In this document: positions 57,554 through 64,000 of the stretch, piece after piece | Layout of the letters: each line of letters starts with the position of its first letter | How positions within the stretch are numbered: position 1 is the stretch's first letter | From: Lachnospiraceae bacterium | GTDB taxonomy: Bacteria > Bacillota > Clostridia > Lachnospirales > Lachnospiraceae | NCBI GenBank assembly: GCA_017525525.1 | Contig: JAFXSQ010000075.1 | Location: 27,684-91,683 of the forward strand | DNA: 64,000 bases | Direction of reading: 5' to 3' | Position numbers and translations under genes: made by a program | The notes under the pieces: model-generated | What the model saw: the letters and a program-made list of their open reading frames with translations, nothing else | Told to the model about the DNA's origin: nothing | The model's database searches: none

Positions 57554-57751
57554 TTAACCTGAACATAGAATATTTTTTTCATACAATTCAGGATTACAAT
57601 TCCTTTTTTGTATAAATTCACCTACCCTCTGAATTCAAACTACTCTCAAACTCTTATCTTCGTCAGCAGGGTTCTTGTCTGGATCCATTAACCGGTTCTC
57701 GCCATCACTGTTGCAAAGAAAAACCAATTTCGGGTATCACTCCTCCAAATA

Positions 57752-57860
57752 TAATAAAACGCCTGCAACCCCGTGAATGCTCCGCATCGCCTACGCGTAA
57801 GAAAAAAGAGTCACGTAAGTTATCCGGCTAAGCCGGACTCATACTGAACAGGCGTTTATT
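57752..57860 (-). terminator. Complex terminator after the EF-hand gene
   Basis: On the minus strand a stem GAGTC/GACTC (57840-57808), containing TCCGGCT/AGCCGGA, is followed by TTTTTT. An outer stem, AATAAA(A)CGCCTG against CAGGCGTTTATT (57752-57764 and 57849-57860), encloses it. Confidence 0.6.
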
Positions 57861-57893
57861 ACCTCGTTTAATACCACACACATACATCAAGAT

Positions 57894-58079
57894 TCAATCA
57901 TCATCTTCTTCGTCATCTTCTTCGTCATCGTCTTCGTCCTCTCCGTTCATTTCGCGGTCAAAGCGTTCATCGTCGTAGTAATCATAATAATCATCACGCA
58001 AAAACTCCTCCGAAGCATCTAACTTCCCATCGCCATCCCTATCAAAACGCCAGTCGTCATCATCATCGAATAATCCCAT
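57894..58079 (-). CDS. Small acidic protein with one EF-hand loop
   Basis: 61 residues, more than half Asp or Glu. Residues 13-24 (DRDGDGKLDASE) form a canonical 12-residue EF-hand loop, with Asp at 1, 3, 5, Gly at 6, a hydrophobic residue at 8 and Glu at 12. This predicts calcium binding. The C-terminal 20 residues are almost pure Asp/Glu. AAGGAGG is 9 nt before the ATG. Short EF-hand peptides starting MGLFD occur in Lachnospiraceae and other Clostridia; their role is not known. No signal peptide is present, so it is cytoplasmic. Confidence 0.7.
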   Translation of the reverse strand: MGLFDDDDDWRFDRDGDGKLDASEEFLRDDYYDYYDDERFDREMNGEDEDDDEEDDEEDDD

Positions 58080-58127
58080 ATTATATACCTCCTTCTTTCA
58101 ATTTGGTCTGCCAACATATTTGATGTA

Positions 58128-58517
58128 CTACAAATTCATCTCCGCAACCTTCTCCATGTAAGCTTTCTTCCTGCTCTCCGGCAGTATGGAAAACTGATAA
58201 TAAAACAGCTTTATAAGTATCTCGTCCGCTGAGTTCTTCCCTAAGTTCCTGTATCGCTGCAGTTGTTTCCTGCTTGTCGCATCAGGCTTAGCGTAACACT
58301 CTTCCACCAGCTCACCTACGGTGTGAATTCCCGCCCTTCTCAGACTGTTATTCGACCGAACAGAAAACTCCAGCGCATCTATGCTCTGTGCCATATGCTC
58401 CGGCTTAAGCATCATCTGAAACCGGAACATCTTCTTGTTTCTCACCAGTATCTCCTCAATAGTCGTCCCTTCAAGATACTGATTCAGTTTTAACTTTTGA
58501 TTCTCCTTCTTTGCCAT
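58128..58517 (-). CDS. Stand-alone RNA polymerase alpha-CTD-like protein
   Basis: 129 residues from the ATG at 58517, with AGGGGGAAA before it. Residues about 50-110 resemble the alpha-subunit C-terminal domain: ALEFSVRSNNSLRRAGIHTV, then GELVEE and YRNLGKNSADEILIKL, the two helix-hairpin-helix motifs that bind UP elements and activators. The assembly (N-terminal) domain is absent, and the first 45 residues are a basic, unrelated segment. It might compete with or modify the alpha-CTD at promoters, or bind DNA alone. It is the next gene upstream of the EF-hand peptide, with a 48-nt gap. Confidence 0.7.
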   Translation of the reverse strand: MAKKENQKLKLNQYLEGTTIEEILVRNKKMFRFQMMLKPEHMAQSIDALEFSVRSNNSLRRAGIHTVGELVEECYAKPDATSRKQLQRYRNLGKNSADEILIKLFYYQFSILPESRKKAYMEKVAEMNL

Positions 58518-58611
58518 ATGATTTCCCCCTGAAAAACACATGACTGTATTATACCCCAAATCGATTCATTTGTATATCCAGCAAAATGTATCTGTACAAT
58601 TTATTACCCTC

Positions 58612-58645
58612 GAAAAAACAGCATCCATACAGATGCTGTTTTCTC
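58612..58645. terminator. Terminator after the orphan antitoxin gene
   Basis: AAACAGCATC/GATGCTGTTT, a stem with a 6-nt loop followed on the minus strand by TTTTTCG; the plus strand also has a T-run. Confidence 0.8.
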
Positions 58646-58710
58646 ATTATTTCCTTATCCGCATATCAGTACCCGGATCTTATTCATCGCCACAGAAATC
58701 ATCATTCTCA

Positions 58711-58956
58711 TCATAGACCAAGCCTCTTTTCCGCATCATCAAGAGAAATCCAACCCTCTCTACGCGCCGAAGCTTCTCCCTTTTCTAACTCTGAAAAAAG
58801 AGATTTTAAAGCTTTCAATTCATCAAGCTCTTTCATATCAACAATAGCATAATCTCCTCTGCCATTTTTCGTCAGATACACCGGATTACCATATGATACC
58901 TTTCCAAGCACAGTTCTATAATCTCTTAAATCAGACACCGGCAAAATATTTGGCAT
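58711..58956 (-). CDS. Phd/YefM-type antitoxin, apparently without toxin
   Basis: 81 residues from the ATG at 58956 (MPNILPVSDLRDYRTVLGKV), with GGAGGTGAAA upstream. The N-terminal DNA-binding fold of the Phd/YefM family is clear, with TKNGRGDYAIVDMKELDELK at about 30-49, and a short C-terminal toxin-binding tail. In intact systems a RelE/Doc-type toxin gene overlaps the antitoxin stop. Here the sequence after the stop contains only an 18-codon frame beginning at the overlapping ATGATG, then a terminator. It is either an orphan regulator or what remains of a broken toxin-antitoxin pair. Confidence 0.75.
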   Translation of the reverse strand: MPNILPVSDLRDYRTVLGKVSYGNPVYLTKNGRGDYAIVDMKELDELKALKSLFSELEKGEASARREGWISLDDAEKRLGL

Positions 58957-59135
58957 ATTTTCACCTCCAAACCACATAAAATCTACTATTGTCTTACACT
59001 CTTGTTTAATCGATTAATACGATGTATATTGCGCATTCGTATCTTTCTTGGAAATGAAGACATATTACACATTATTTGTCATCATATTTTACGAATAATT
59101 TATCTTGTTTTGTTATCAAATATGTGTAATGTGTA

Positions 59136-60371
59136 TCAATCAAAATCCAGCATGCCGTTACCTAAGCCCTTCCAGTTGACACTAACAAGGGTGCTCTCAT
59201 CGATGTACATATGCAGCCAGTTCTGATACTCCTCCTCGTCAAAGATGTTCTCAAGAGAATAGTCCCAGTCCTCCGGGCCTGTTACGCCGTTTATGTAATA
59301 GAGAAGCTGGTCGCCGTCTTTGTCAAGGTCGGTCGGGAAGGGGTTGCCGTCCCAATCCTGATCAAATATGCTTCCGTCCCAGGCATCCACATAGAACACC
59401 GCCTCGTAGCAGTCCTCATCCGCCACGTATCTGTACATGGTAAAAGGCCAGAAGCGTCCCGCAAGGCCCTGATTATGAGATACGTCGATAGTTGCAAAGC
59501 CATCGAAATATCTATCGTTCGGGAAGAAATGCCCCTCAAGATACACTCCTCTGTTATCGTCATAGCCGAATACATAGACAGCGCACTCTGCCATGCTGGC
59601 ATTGGTCAGGCGCGCCAAAAGCTCGCGCTTTCCGTCATAATCCACATCACAGCATGCATACTCATCAAACATGTGATAACCGTCCGGACCCTGAACGGTT
59701 CCGCTGTCTACCGCTGAAATAGTGTAATAATCGTTCTTATACGGCACCTGGAGAACACCGTCAGTCTTGCTCCTTATCAGCAGCGTCTCGTAGGCAATAA
59801 GCATCTCCTCTTCATCGGCGCCTGCCTTTTCGGTGGTCTTCTCAGTTGTCTTTTCCGTGGTTTTCTCTGTCGTCTTCTCGGTGGTCTTTTCAGTAGTTTT
59901 CTCTGTCGTTTTTTCTGTGGTCTTCTCTGTAGCTTCCGTAGTCTGCTCGGTCGACTTTTCTTCCGTCTTGTCCACGGTTGTGCCTTCAGTCGAAACCGAC
60001 GCTGCAGCTGTGGTTGTTTCGGCGTTCTTATTCTTTCCGCCTGCAACCATAACTATAATCACAACAGCAAGCGCCACTACCACTACTGAAAGAGATATAA
60101 TTATAGCTATCAGTCCTGTTTTATTCGGGCCGCCACCCTGTCCGTCTGCGCCTCCCTGCATTCCGTAATACTGTCCCTGCTGCATGTTATTCCCCTGTTG
60201 AGGATACCCCTGCTGCATATTATTCATTTGCTGAGGATACCCCTGCTGCCCGTAGTTCATCGACTGTTGAGTGTATCCCTGCTGCACATTATTCATTTGC
60301 TGTGTGTATCCCTGCTGCCCGGCGTTCGCCGGCTGCTGCGGATATCCCTGTCCGTTATTATTCTGATCCAT
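59136..60371 (-). CDS. Single-pass membrane protein with Q-rich head and TTEK repeats
   Basis: 411 residues. The cytoplasmic head (1-80) is built from GYPQQ/GYTQQ and MNN units and is rich in Gln, Gly, Asn and Tyr. One membrane helix follows (about 87-112: LIAIIISLSVVVVALAVVII). Next comes a Thr/Glu/Lys linker with eight TTEK units in a row (about 150-182), then a folded outer domain of about 220 residues with acidic, tryptophan-rich loops (VDAWDGSIFDQDWDGNPFPT). The linker looks like a wall-spanning stalk. The outer domain has DxDxDG-like patches (DVDYDGK, DLDKDGD) that might bind calcium. Family not recognised; proteins of this plan are common in Lachnospiraceae. Confidence 0.65.
   Translation of the reverse strand: MDQNNNGQGYPQQPANAGQQGYTQQMNNVQQGYTQQSMNYGQQGYPQQMNNMQQGYPQQGNNMQQGQYYGMQGGADGQGGGPNKTGLIAIIISLSVVVVALAVVIIVMVAGGKNKNAETTTAAASVSTEGTTVDKTEEKSTEQTTEATEKTTEKTTEKTTEKTTEKTTEKTTEKTTEKTTEKAGADEEEMLIAYETLLIRSKTDGVLQVPYKNDYYTISAVDSGTVQGPDGYHMFDEYACCDVDYDGKRELLARLTNASMAECAVYVFGYDDNRGVYLEGHFFPNDRYFDGFATIDVSHNQGLAGRFWPFTMYRYVADEDCYEAVFYVDAWDGSIFDQDWDGNPFPTDLDKDGDQLLYYINGVTGPEDWDYSLENIFDEEEYQNWLHMYIDESTLVSVNWKGLGNGMLDFD
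59829..59936 (-). repeat. 12-bp tandem repeats coding TTEK
   Basis: Eight TTEK-coding 12-mers plus one ATEK unit. Codons vary among units (ACC/ACA/ACG, GAG/GAA), so the array is old and held by the protein sequence rather than freshly duplicated. Confidence 0.85.
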
Positions 60372-60387
60372 ACTTTACCTCCATTTT

Positions 60388-60458
60388 AAGACTCTTCGCT
60401 ACCTGTTGCTTCGCAAGCCCTCGCATTTCGTCATAAGGGGTACCGCTAAGAGTGACAC
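60388..60458 (-). repeat. GA-hairpin repeat, copy 15, with insertion
   Basis: Outer arms ACTCT and AGAGT are separated by about 45 nt that include TCATAAGGGGTACCGC, matching the strand of hairpin R5. It looks like a partial composite element between ligA and the TTEK protein gene. Confidence 0.55.
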
Positions 60459-60468
60459 GTGTTTATAA

Positions 60469-62412
60469 TTACATTGCCAGGAATTCCTCCTCCGATATAA
60501 TCGGTATCCCCAGGCTCTGCGCTTTCTTGTTCTTTGACGACGTGGACATGGTATCATTGTTGATAAGATAGCTTGTCTTCGCAGATACACTTCCTGCAAC
60601 CTTTCCTCCTCGCTTTTCGATAAGGTCTTTAAGCTCATCACGGTTGGAGAAGTTGTTTAACGTGCCTGTTATGACAAATGTCTTGCCTGCCAGATCCTGC
60701 TCTAAATTGTTCTCCTCCTTGACAAGCTCTACCTCCTTCAGCAGCTCCCTCAGCACATATATGTTGTGCTCATCCGCAAAGTAGGCAACTATCCCGTCCG
60801 CTATAACCTCGCCTATCTTCTCTATCTCCGCCAGGCTCTGCGCATCCGCTTTGATAAGCGCCTCGACATCATAGTTATAATACTTGCATATCAGCTTCGC
60901 GTTCGAGCTTCCGACATTCAGGATACCTAGACCGTAAATGAGTCTGTCTAACGTAGTAGACCTTGACTTATTTACCGAGCTTATGATGTTCTCATAAGAC
61001 TTCTCCCCGAAGCCGTCCATAACCACGATTTCATCCTTATACTGCTCTAAGCGGTACAGATCGTAGAGCTCCTTTAAGAAGCCTTTTTCGATAAACTTAT
61101 CCAAAGTCATCTCGGAGAGTCCCTCTATGTTCATGGCATTCCTTGACACGAAATGAGCAAAGAGCTTTGTGGACTTGACAGGGCAATCAGGATTCGGACA
61201 ACAGAGCGTCTCAACTCCGTTCTCGTTATTTATCCGCGTGGGACCGCCGCAGGCCGGACAGGTATCCGGTATGTCAAGCCTTCCGCTCGCAGTTATATTC
61301 TCACTTATCTGAGGAATGATCATGTTGGCCTTGTAAACCTTGATAGTATCTCCTATTCCTAGCTTTAATTCCTTCACGATGCTCACGTTGTGCACACTGG
61401 CGCGGCTGACAGATGTCCCCTCAAGCTCAACGGGGTCGAATATGGCAACAGGATTTATAAGTCCCGTTCTCGATGGGCTCCACTCGATCTCTCTTAATAC
61501 CGTCTCCGCTTCCTCATCGGCCCATTTGAAAGCTATCGAATCTCTCGGGAACTTCGCCGTTCTACCCAAGGACCTTCCGTAAGCCACATCATTGTAGCTT
61601 AGAACAAGTCCGTCAGACGGGAAATCATTTGTAACAATCTTTTCAGAAAACCACTTAACCGTATCCGCTATATTCTCGGCCGTAACAGGCTTGAATTCTA
61701 CCACATCAAAGCCGAGCGATTTCAAGAAGGCAAATCTTGTCTCAACCGTTGCATCTACTGCCTCATCGCCTGAATCGAGCATGCTAAATGCAAAGAAGTT
61801 TACATTTCTCTCCGCGGTTATTTTACTGTTGAGTTGTCTTACGGATCCCGAGCACAGGTTCCTCGGATTCTTATACTTTGCCTCCGCATCCGGAATGGAG
61901 GCGTTTATTCTCTCAAAATCGGAGTAGGTTATAACCGCCTCTCCCCTTACCACAAGTGTTCCGCTAAAAGGAATCCTTCCGGGAATATTCGCAAATACCT
62001 TCGCGTTAGGGGTTATTACCTCTCCTATCTCACCGTTTCCTCTGGTCACGGCCTTCACAAGCTCTCCTCCCTCGTAGGTTAAGACTACGGTCAGGCCGTC
62101 AAGCTTCCACGAGAGCACGCCCTCCTTATCGGAAAGCCAGCTCCTTAATGCCTCTACCTCCTTTGTCTTGTCCAGCGACAACATCGGGGACGGGTGCTTC
62201 TCCTTGGGAAGCTCCGACAGTACCTCATAACCTACTTTCATAGTAGGACTGCCGCTTAAGACTATGCCTGTTTCCTTCTCAAGCTCAACCAGCTCATCAT
62301 ACAGTGCGTCATACTCCTTGTTGGACATAATCTCCGTGTCTTGCTGGTAGTATGCCTTTGACGCCTCGTTCAATATGCGATTTAATTCTTTTATTCTGTC
62401 TAATGTATTCAA
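60469..62412 (-). CDS. ligA: NAD-dependent DNA ligase, divergent
   Basis: About 647 residues from a TTG at 62412 (NTLDRIKELNRILNEAS), which has AAAGG about 9 nt upstream and begins 7 nt after rluF. The adenylation lysine is Lys103 in SWKLDGLTVVL. A four-cysteine zinc finger (CPACGG, then CCPNPDCPVK), HhH repeats and a C-terminal BRCT domain (LAGKTFVITGTLNNFS) complete the normal order. It is somewhat shorter than E. coli LigA. The usual TRGDG-x-x-GEDVT-x-N segment reads TRGNGEIGEVITPN, replacing two acidic positions, so it may be a second, specialised ligase. It seals nicks using NAD+. Confidence 0.88.
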   Translation of the reverse strand: MNTLDRIKELNRILNEASKAYYQQDTEIMSNKEYDALYDELVELEKETGIVLSGSPTMKVGYEVLSELPKEKHPSPMLSLDKTKEVEALRSWLSDKEGVLSWKLDGLTVVLTYEGGELVKAVTRGNGEIGEVITPNAKVFANIPGRIPFSGTLVVRGEAVITYSDFERINASIPDAEAKYKNPRNLCSGSVRQLNSKITAERNVNFFAFSMLDSGDEAVDATVETRFAFLKSLGFDVVEFKPVTAENIADTVKWFSEKIVTNDFPSDGLVLSYNDVAYGRSLGRTAKFPRDSIAFKWADEEAETVLREIEWSPSRTGLINPVAIFDPVELEGTSVSRASVHNVSIVKELKLGIGDTIKVYKANMIIPQISENITASGRLDIPDTCPACGGPTRINNENGVETLCCPNPDCPVKSTKLFAHFVSRNAMNIEGLSEMTLDKFIEKGFLKELYDLYRLEQYKDEIVVMDGFGEKSYENIISSVNKSRSTTLDRLIYGLGILNVGSSNAKLICKYYNYDVEALIKADAQSLAEIEKIGEVIADGIVAYFADEHNIYVLRELLKEVELVKEENNLEQDLAGKTFVITGTLNNFSNRDELKDLIEKRGGKVAGSVSAKTSYLINNDTMSTSSKNKKAQSLGIPIISEEEFLAM

Positions 62413-62419
62413 CTTATTA

Positions 62420-63133
62420 CTACCCTTTCCTTCCAAGCGCTAACCTTCTTAACTCTGCCTCTTCGTCCTTGTCAAGCCTGCGGTATTCTCCCGGACGCAG
62501 GCTGCCAAGTTTAATATTCATTACCCGTACTCTCTTTAAGTTAACCACGCGATAATCAAGCGCGTCGCACATTCTTCTTATCTGACGGTTAAGCCCCTGA
62601 GTGAGAACTATAGAGAAGCTTCTCTCTCCTGTCTTCTTTACCCTGCAGCGCTTGGTTACCGTGTCAAGTATGGGCACACCCTCGCTCATCATCTTTATGA
62701 AATCCTCGGTAACAGGCTTATTTACCCTGACCATGTATTCCTTCTCATGATTGTTTCTCGACTTCTGAACCGTGTTGGCCAGATCACCGTCATTTGTTAA
62801 AAGCAGCAGACCGCTTGAATCCTTATCAAGCCGTCCGACGTATATAACCCTCTCGGGAAACTCCACATGCTTAAACAGGCTGTCGTCATCCGCCTCCGCT
62901 GAGGTGCATACCCAGCCTATGGGCTTATTCATGGCATAGATTACAAGCTTGTCCTTTATCTCTACGGCCTTGCCCTTATAGCACACGCGGCTGTCCTCGT
63001 AAACCTTCGTCCCAAGCCCCGCAACCGTTCCGTCCACAGTCACAAGTCCGGCCTCTATGTCACGGTCCGCCTGCCTTCTCGAGCACACTCCCGCCTCACT
63101 TAAGAATTTGTTTAATCTGATTCCTTCGTCCAT
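62420..63133 (-). CDS. rluF: 23S rRNA pseudouridine synthase, RluF-like
   Basis: 237 residues from the ATG at 63133 (MDEGIRLNKFLSEAGVCSRR), with AGAGGA 6 nt upstream. An N-terminal S4 RNA-binding domain (residues 5-60) precedes the catalytic domain with GRLDKDSSGLLLLTNDG, carrying the catalytic Asp, and GLNRQIRRMCDALDYRVVNL, the motif form typical of RluF/RluB. It isomerises a uridine in helix 74/75-type regions of 23S rRNA. It lies upstream of ligA with a 7-nt gap, so the two are co-expressed. Confidence 0.9.
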   Translation of the reverse strand: MDEGIRLNKFLSEAGVCSRRQADRDIEAGLVTVDGTVAGLGTKVYEDSRVCYKGKAVEIKDKLVIYAMNKPIGWVCTSAEADDDSLFKHVEFPERVIYVGRLDKDSSGLLLLTNDGDLANTVQKSRNNHEKEYMVRVNKPVTEDFIKMMSEGVPILDTVTKRCRVKKTGERSFSIVLTQGLNRQIRRMCDALDYRVVNLKRVRVMNIKLGSLRPGEYRRLDKDEEAELRRLALGRKG

Positions 63134-63154
63134 TATTATTCCTCTATACGACAA

Positions 63155-63179
63155 GAGCCCCGCGAAGGTCGCGAAGCTC
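63155..63179 (-). terminator. GC-rich hairpin between the membrane gene and rluF
   Basis: GAGC-CGCG/CGCG-GCTC stem with an AAGGT-type loop. It has no T-run on the minus strand, so it is probably an attenuator or stabilising stem; the plus-strand side has CCTTTTT. Confidence 0.4.
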
Positions 63180-63195
63180 CTGTTCCTTTTTCGTA

Positions 63196-63852
63196 CTAAT
63201 CCTGCTTTATAGTATTATAAAACTCTGCAAATGATTCATCATTCTTAAGACAGTCATTGATATTCTCCGTAACCGCCTTGTAGAGCGCCTGAATATCACT
63301 GTTCTCATCCTGCTTTTGAAGATAAGCCGAAAGCTCCGCGGAAGGCTCGCTGTTATCAATCTTGTAAGAGCCGTCTGCCTGCTTTACGATGTACATCCTG
63401 CTTATGTTGAGAGGTGTGCTTGTCACTCCCTCTATAGTCAGGTTGCAGGTCACATAAGTAACCGTGCTATTTTCATCCATACCCGGAAGCGTGTAGCAGC
63501 TTACATTCCTGTAGTTCGTAATCTTAGCTGCCGTCCTCTCATAGGAGGTCATGTCATCGAACTTGCTCTCATCAGTCACCATGCTCTTAAGCTTCTTCTG
63601 GTCACAAAGCGCAAGAGCGGTATAATACTCGATAACAAGAGAGTTAATCTCTAAGTTATCGTTCATCTTGTAGGAGATTTCCTCCGAGGCCTCTGTCGTG
63701 ACCGACTTGTTATCCGCGCTGTCCTCAGAACCGGGCAGCTTTAATTTGTCAAAGAAGTAAAAGTAAAACAGTAATGCAAGCAATATGAACACGAGCCACA
63801 CGAACAAAAGCAGCAATGCGGCGACGCCTTTATCTTTTTTCCCTTTAGCCAA
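63196..63852 (-). CDS. Single-pass membrane protein of unknown function
   Basis: 218 residues. GGGAGG is best spaced for the TTG at 63852 (AKGKKDKGVAALLLLF) rather than the TTG at 63858. A basic N-terminus and one strong membrane helix (about 8-34: LLLLFVWLVFILLALLFYFYFF) anchor an outer domain of about 180 residues. That domain, with LVIEYYTALALCDQKKLKSM and later beta-strands, resembles an NTF2-like/lipoprotein fold seen in many Lachnospiraceae. No catalytic motif. The remaining 63859-64000 shows no convincing gene. Confidence 0.6.
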   Translation of the reverse strand: MAKGKKDKGVAALLLLFVWLVFILLALLFYFYFFDKLKLPGSEDSADNKSVTTEASEEISYKMNDNLEINSLVIEYYTALALCDQKKLKSMVTDESKFDDMTSYERTAAKITNYRNVSCYTLPGMDENSTVTYVTCNLTIEGVTSTPLNISRMYIVKQADGSYKIDNSEPSAELSAYLQKQDENSDIQALYKAVTENINDCLKNDESFAEFYNTIKQD

Positions 63853-64000
63853 ATCCAATGCCTCCCTATAATGTCAAGTGGTTTTTCCTTAAAAATACAA
63901 GGAATTTTTACTATATCTACCTCTGATAGATGAGCCATAGTAATGGACATCTCTGTGTATCTGGTACAGGAATAGAGGTTTCAGGGTATAAGAAGTAGAA

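Noticed and set aside
57635-57737. A minus-strand protein-like fragment (NSDGENRLMDPDKNPADEDK...) between the ATP-grasp and EF-hand genes.
   Set aside because: About 30 codons without a credible start or ribosome site. It may be a gene end left by rearrangement, but support is too thin.
59833-60168. A 111-codon plus-strand frame made of VFSV repeats.
   Set aside because: It is the antisense reading of the TTEK-coding repeats.
63741-63950. A 69-codon minus-strand frame whose first 30 residues look protein-like.
   Set aside because: It overlaps the membrane protein gene in another frame, becomes cysteine-rich nonsense there, and has no ribosome site.

Overview
The window looks like chromosomal DNA of a low-to-mid GC Firmicute of the Lachnospiraceae type (class Clostridia). 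Support for this is the era-recO-glyQS order, a dimeric-type GlyQS, a type III glutamine synthetase, a 1405-residue fused acyl-CoA dehydratase activase, a secreted protein ending in ChW repeats, and standard -35/-10 and AGGAGG signals. I see no rRNA, tRNA, CRISPR array, intact transposase, integrase or phage gene. Nearly everything lies on the minus strand; only the activase and comM-dprA are on the plus strand.

Layout: 1-4.7 kb holds envelope and unknown genes (a partial DUF2953 protein, a rhomboid-like protein with a zinc ribbon, a 496-residue helical protein, a GNAT-like protein and a gene remnant). 4.8-9.0 kb is the activase. 9.0-14.0 kb has a 200-bp inverted-repeat element, a secreted CAP/Ig-repeat/ChW protein and a diguanylate cyclase. 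14.3-17 kb is comM-dprA (DNA uptake processing). 17-23 kb is glyQS, recO, era and an M16C peptidase. 23.4-32.9 kb reads as one long operon, guaB-typA-(GGDEF/EAL)-(HAMP-like)-yhaO-yhaN, with 4-nt overlaps at three junctions. 33-49.5 kb is mainly biosynthesis: cheX-like, leuB, an asparagine-synthase-like gene, a large unknown protein, a fused aroE-aroK, rpsO, galE, a membrane spermidine-synthase-like protein, rfbD, glnN, metA and a NUDIX gene.

50-57.5 kb is the accessory part. It carries a complete type I restriction-modification operon (hsdM-hsdS-hsdR) led by an R2K-type ATP-grasp gene, next to an N-terminal fragment of an Mrr-type restriction gene and odd repeats. 57.9-64 kb holds small regulatory or stress-type genes (an EF-hand peptide, a stand-alone RNA polymerase alpha-CTD-like protein, an orphan Phd/YefM-type antitoxin), a Q-rich single-pass membrane protein with TTEK repeats, a divergent ligA, rluF and a short membrane protein.

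The strongest unexplained signal is in the spacers. About 15 copies of a roughly 30-nt repeat can be drawn as a hairpin with covarying outer base pairs around an invariant tandem G-A/G-A mismatch. Five copies of a second, nested hairpin have covarying helices and a fixed GAA-type triloop; two of these sit inside 118-nt versions of the first repeat. Two further inverted-repeat elements (200 and about 300 bp) resemble MITEs or structured RNAs. The other candidate system is the ATP-grasp gene fused transcriptionally to the type I restriction operon.
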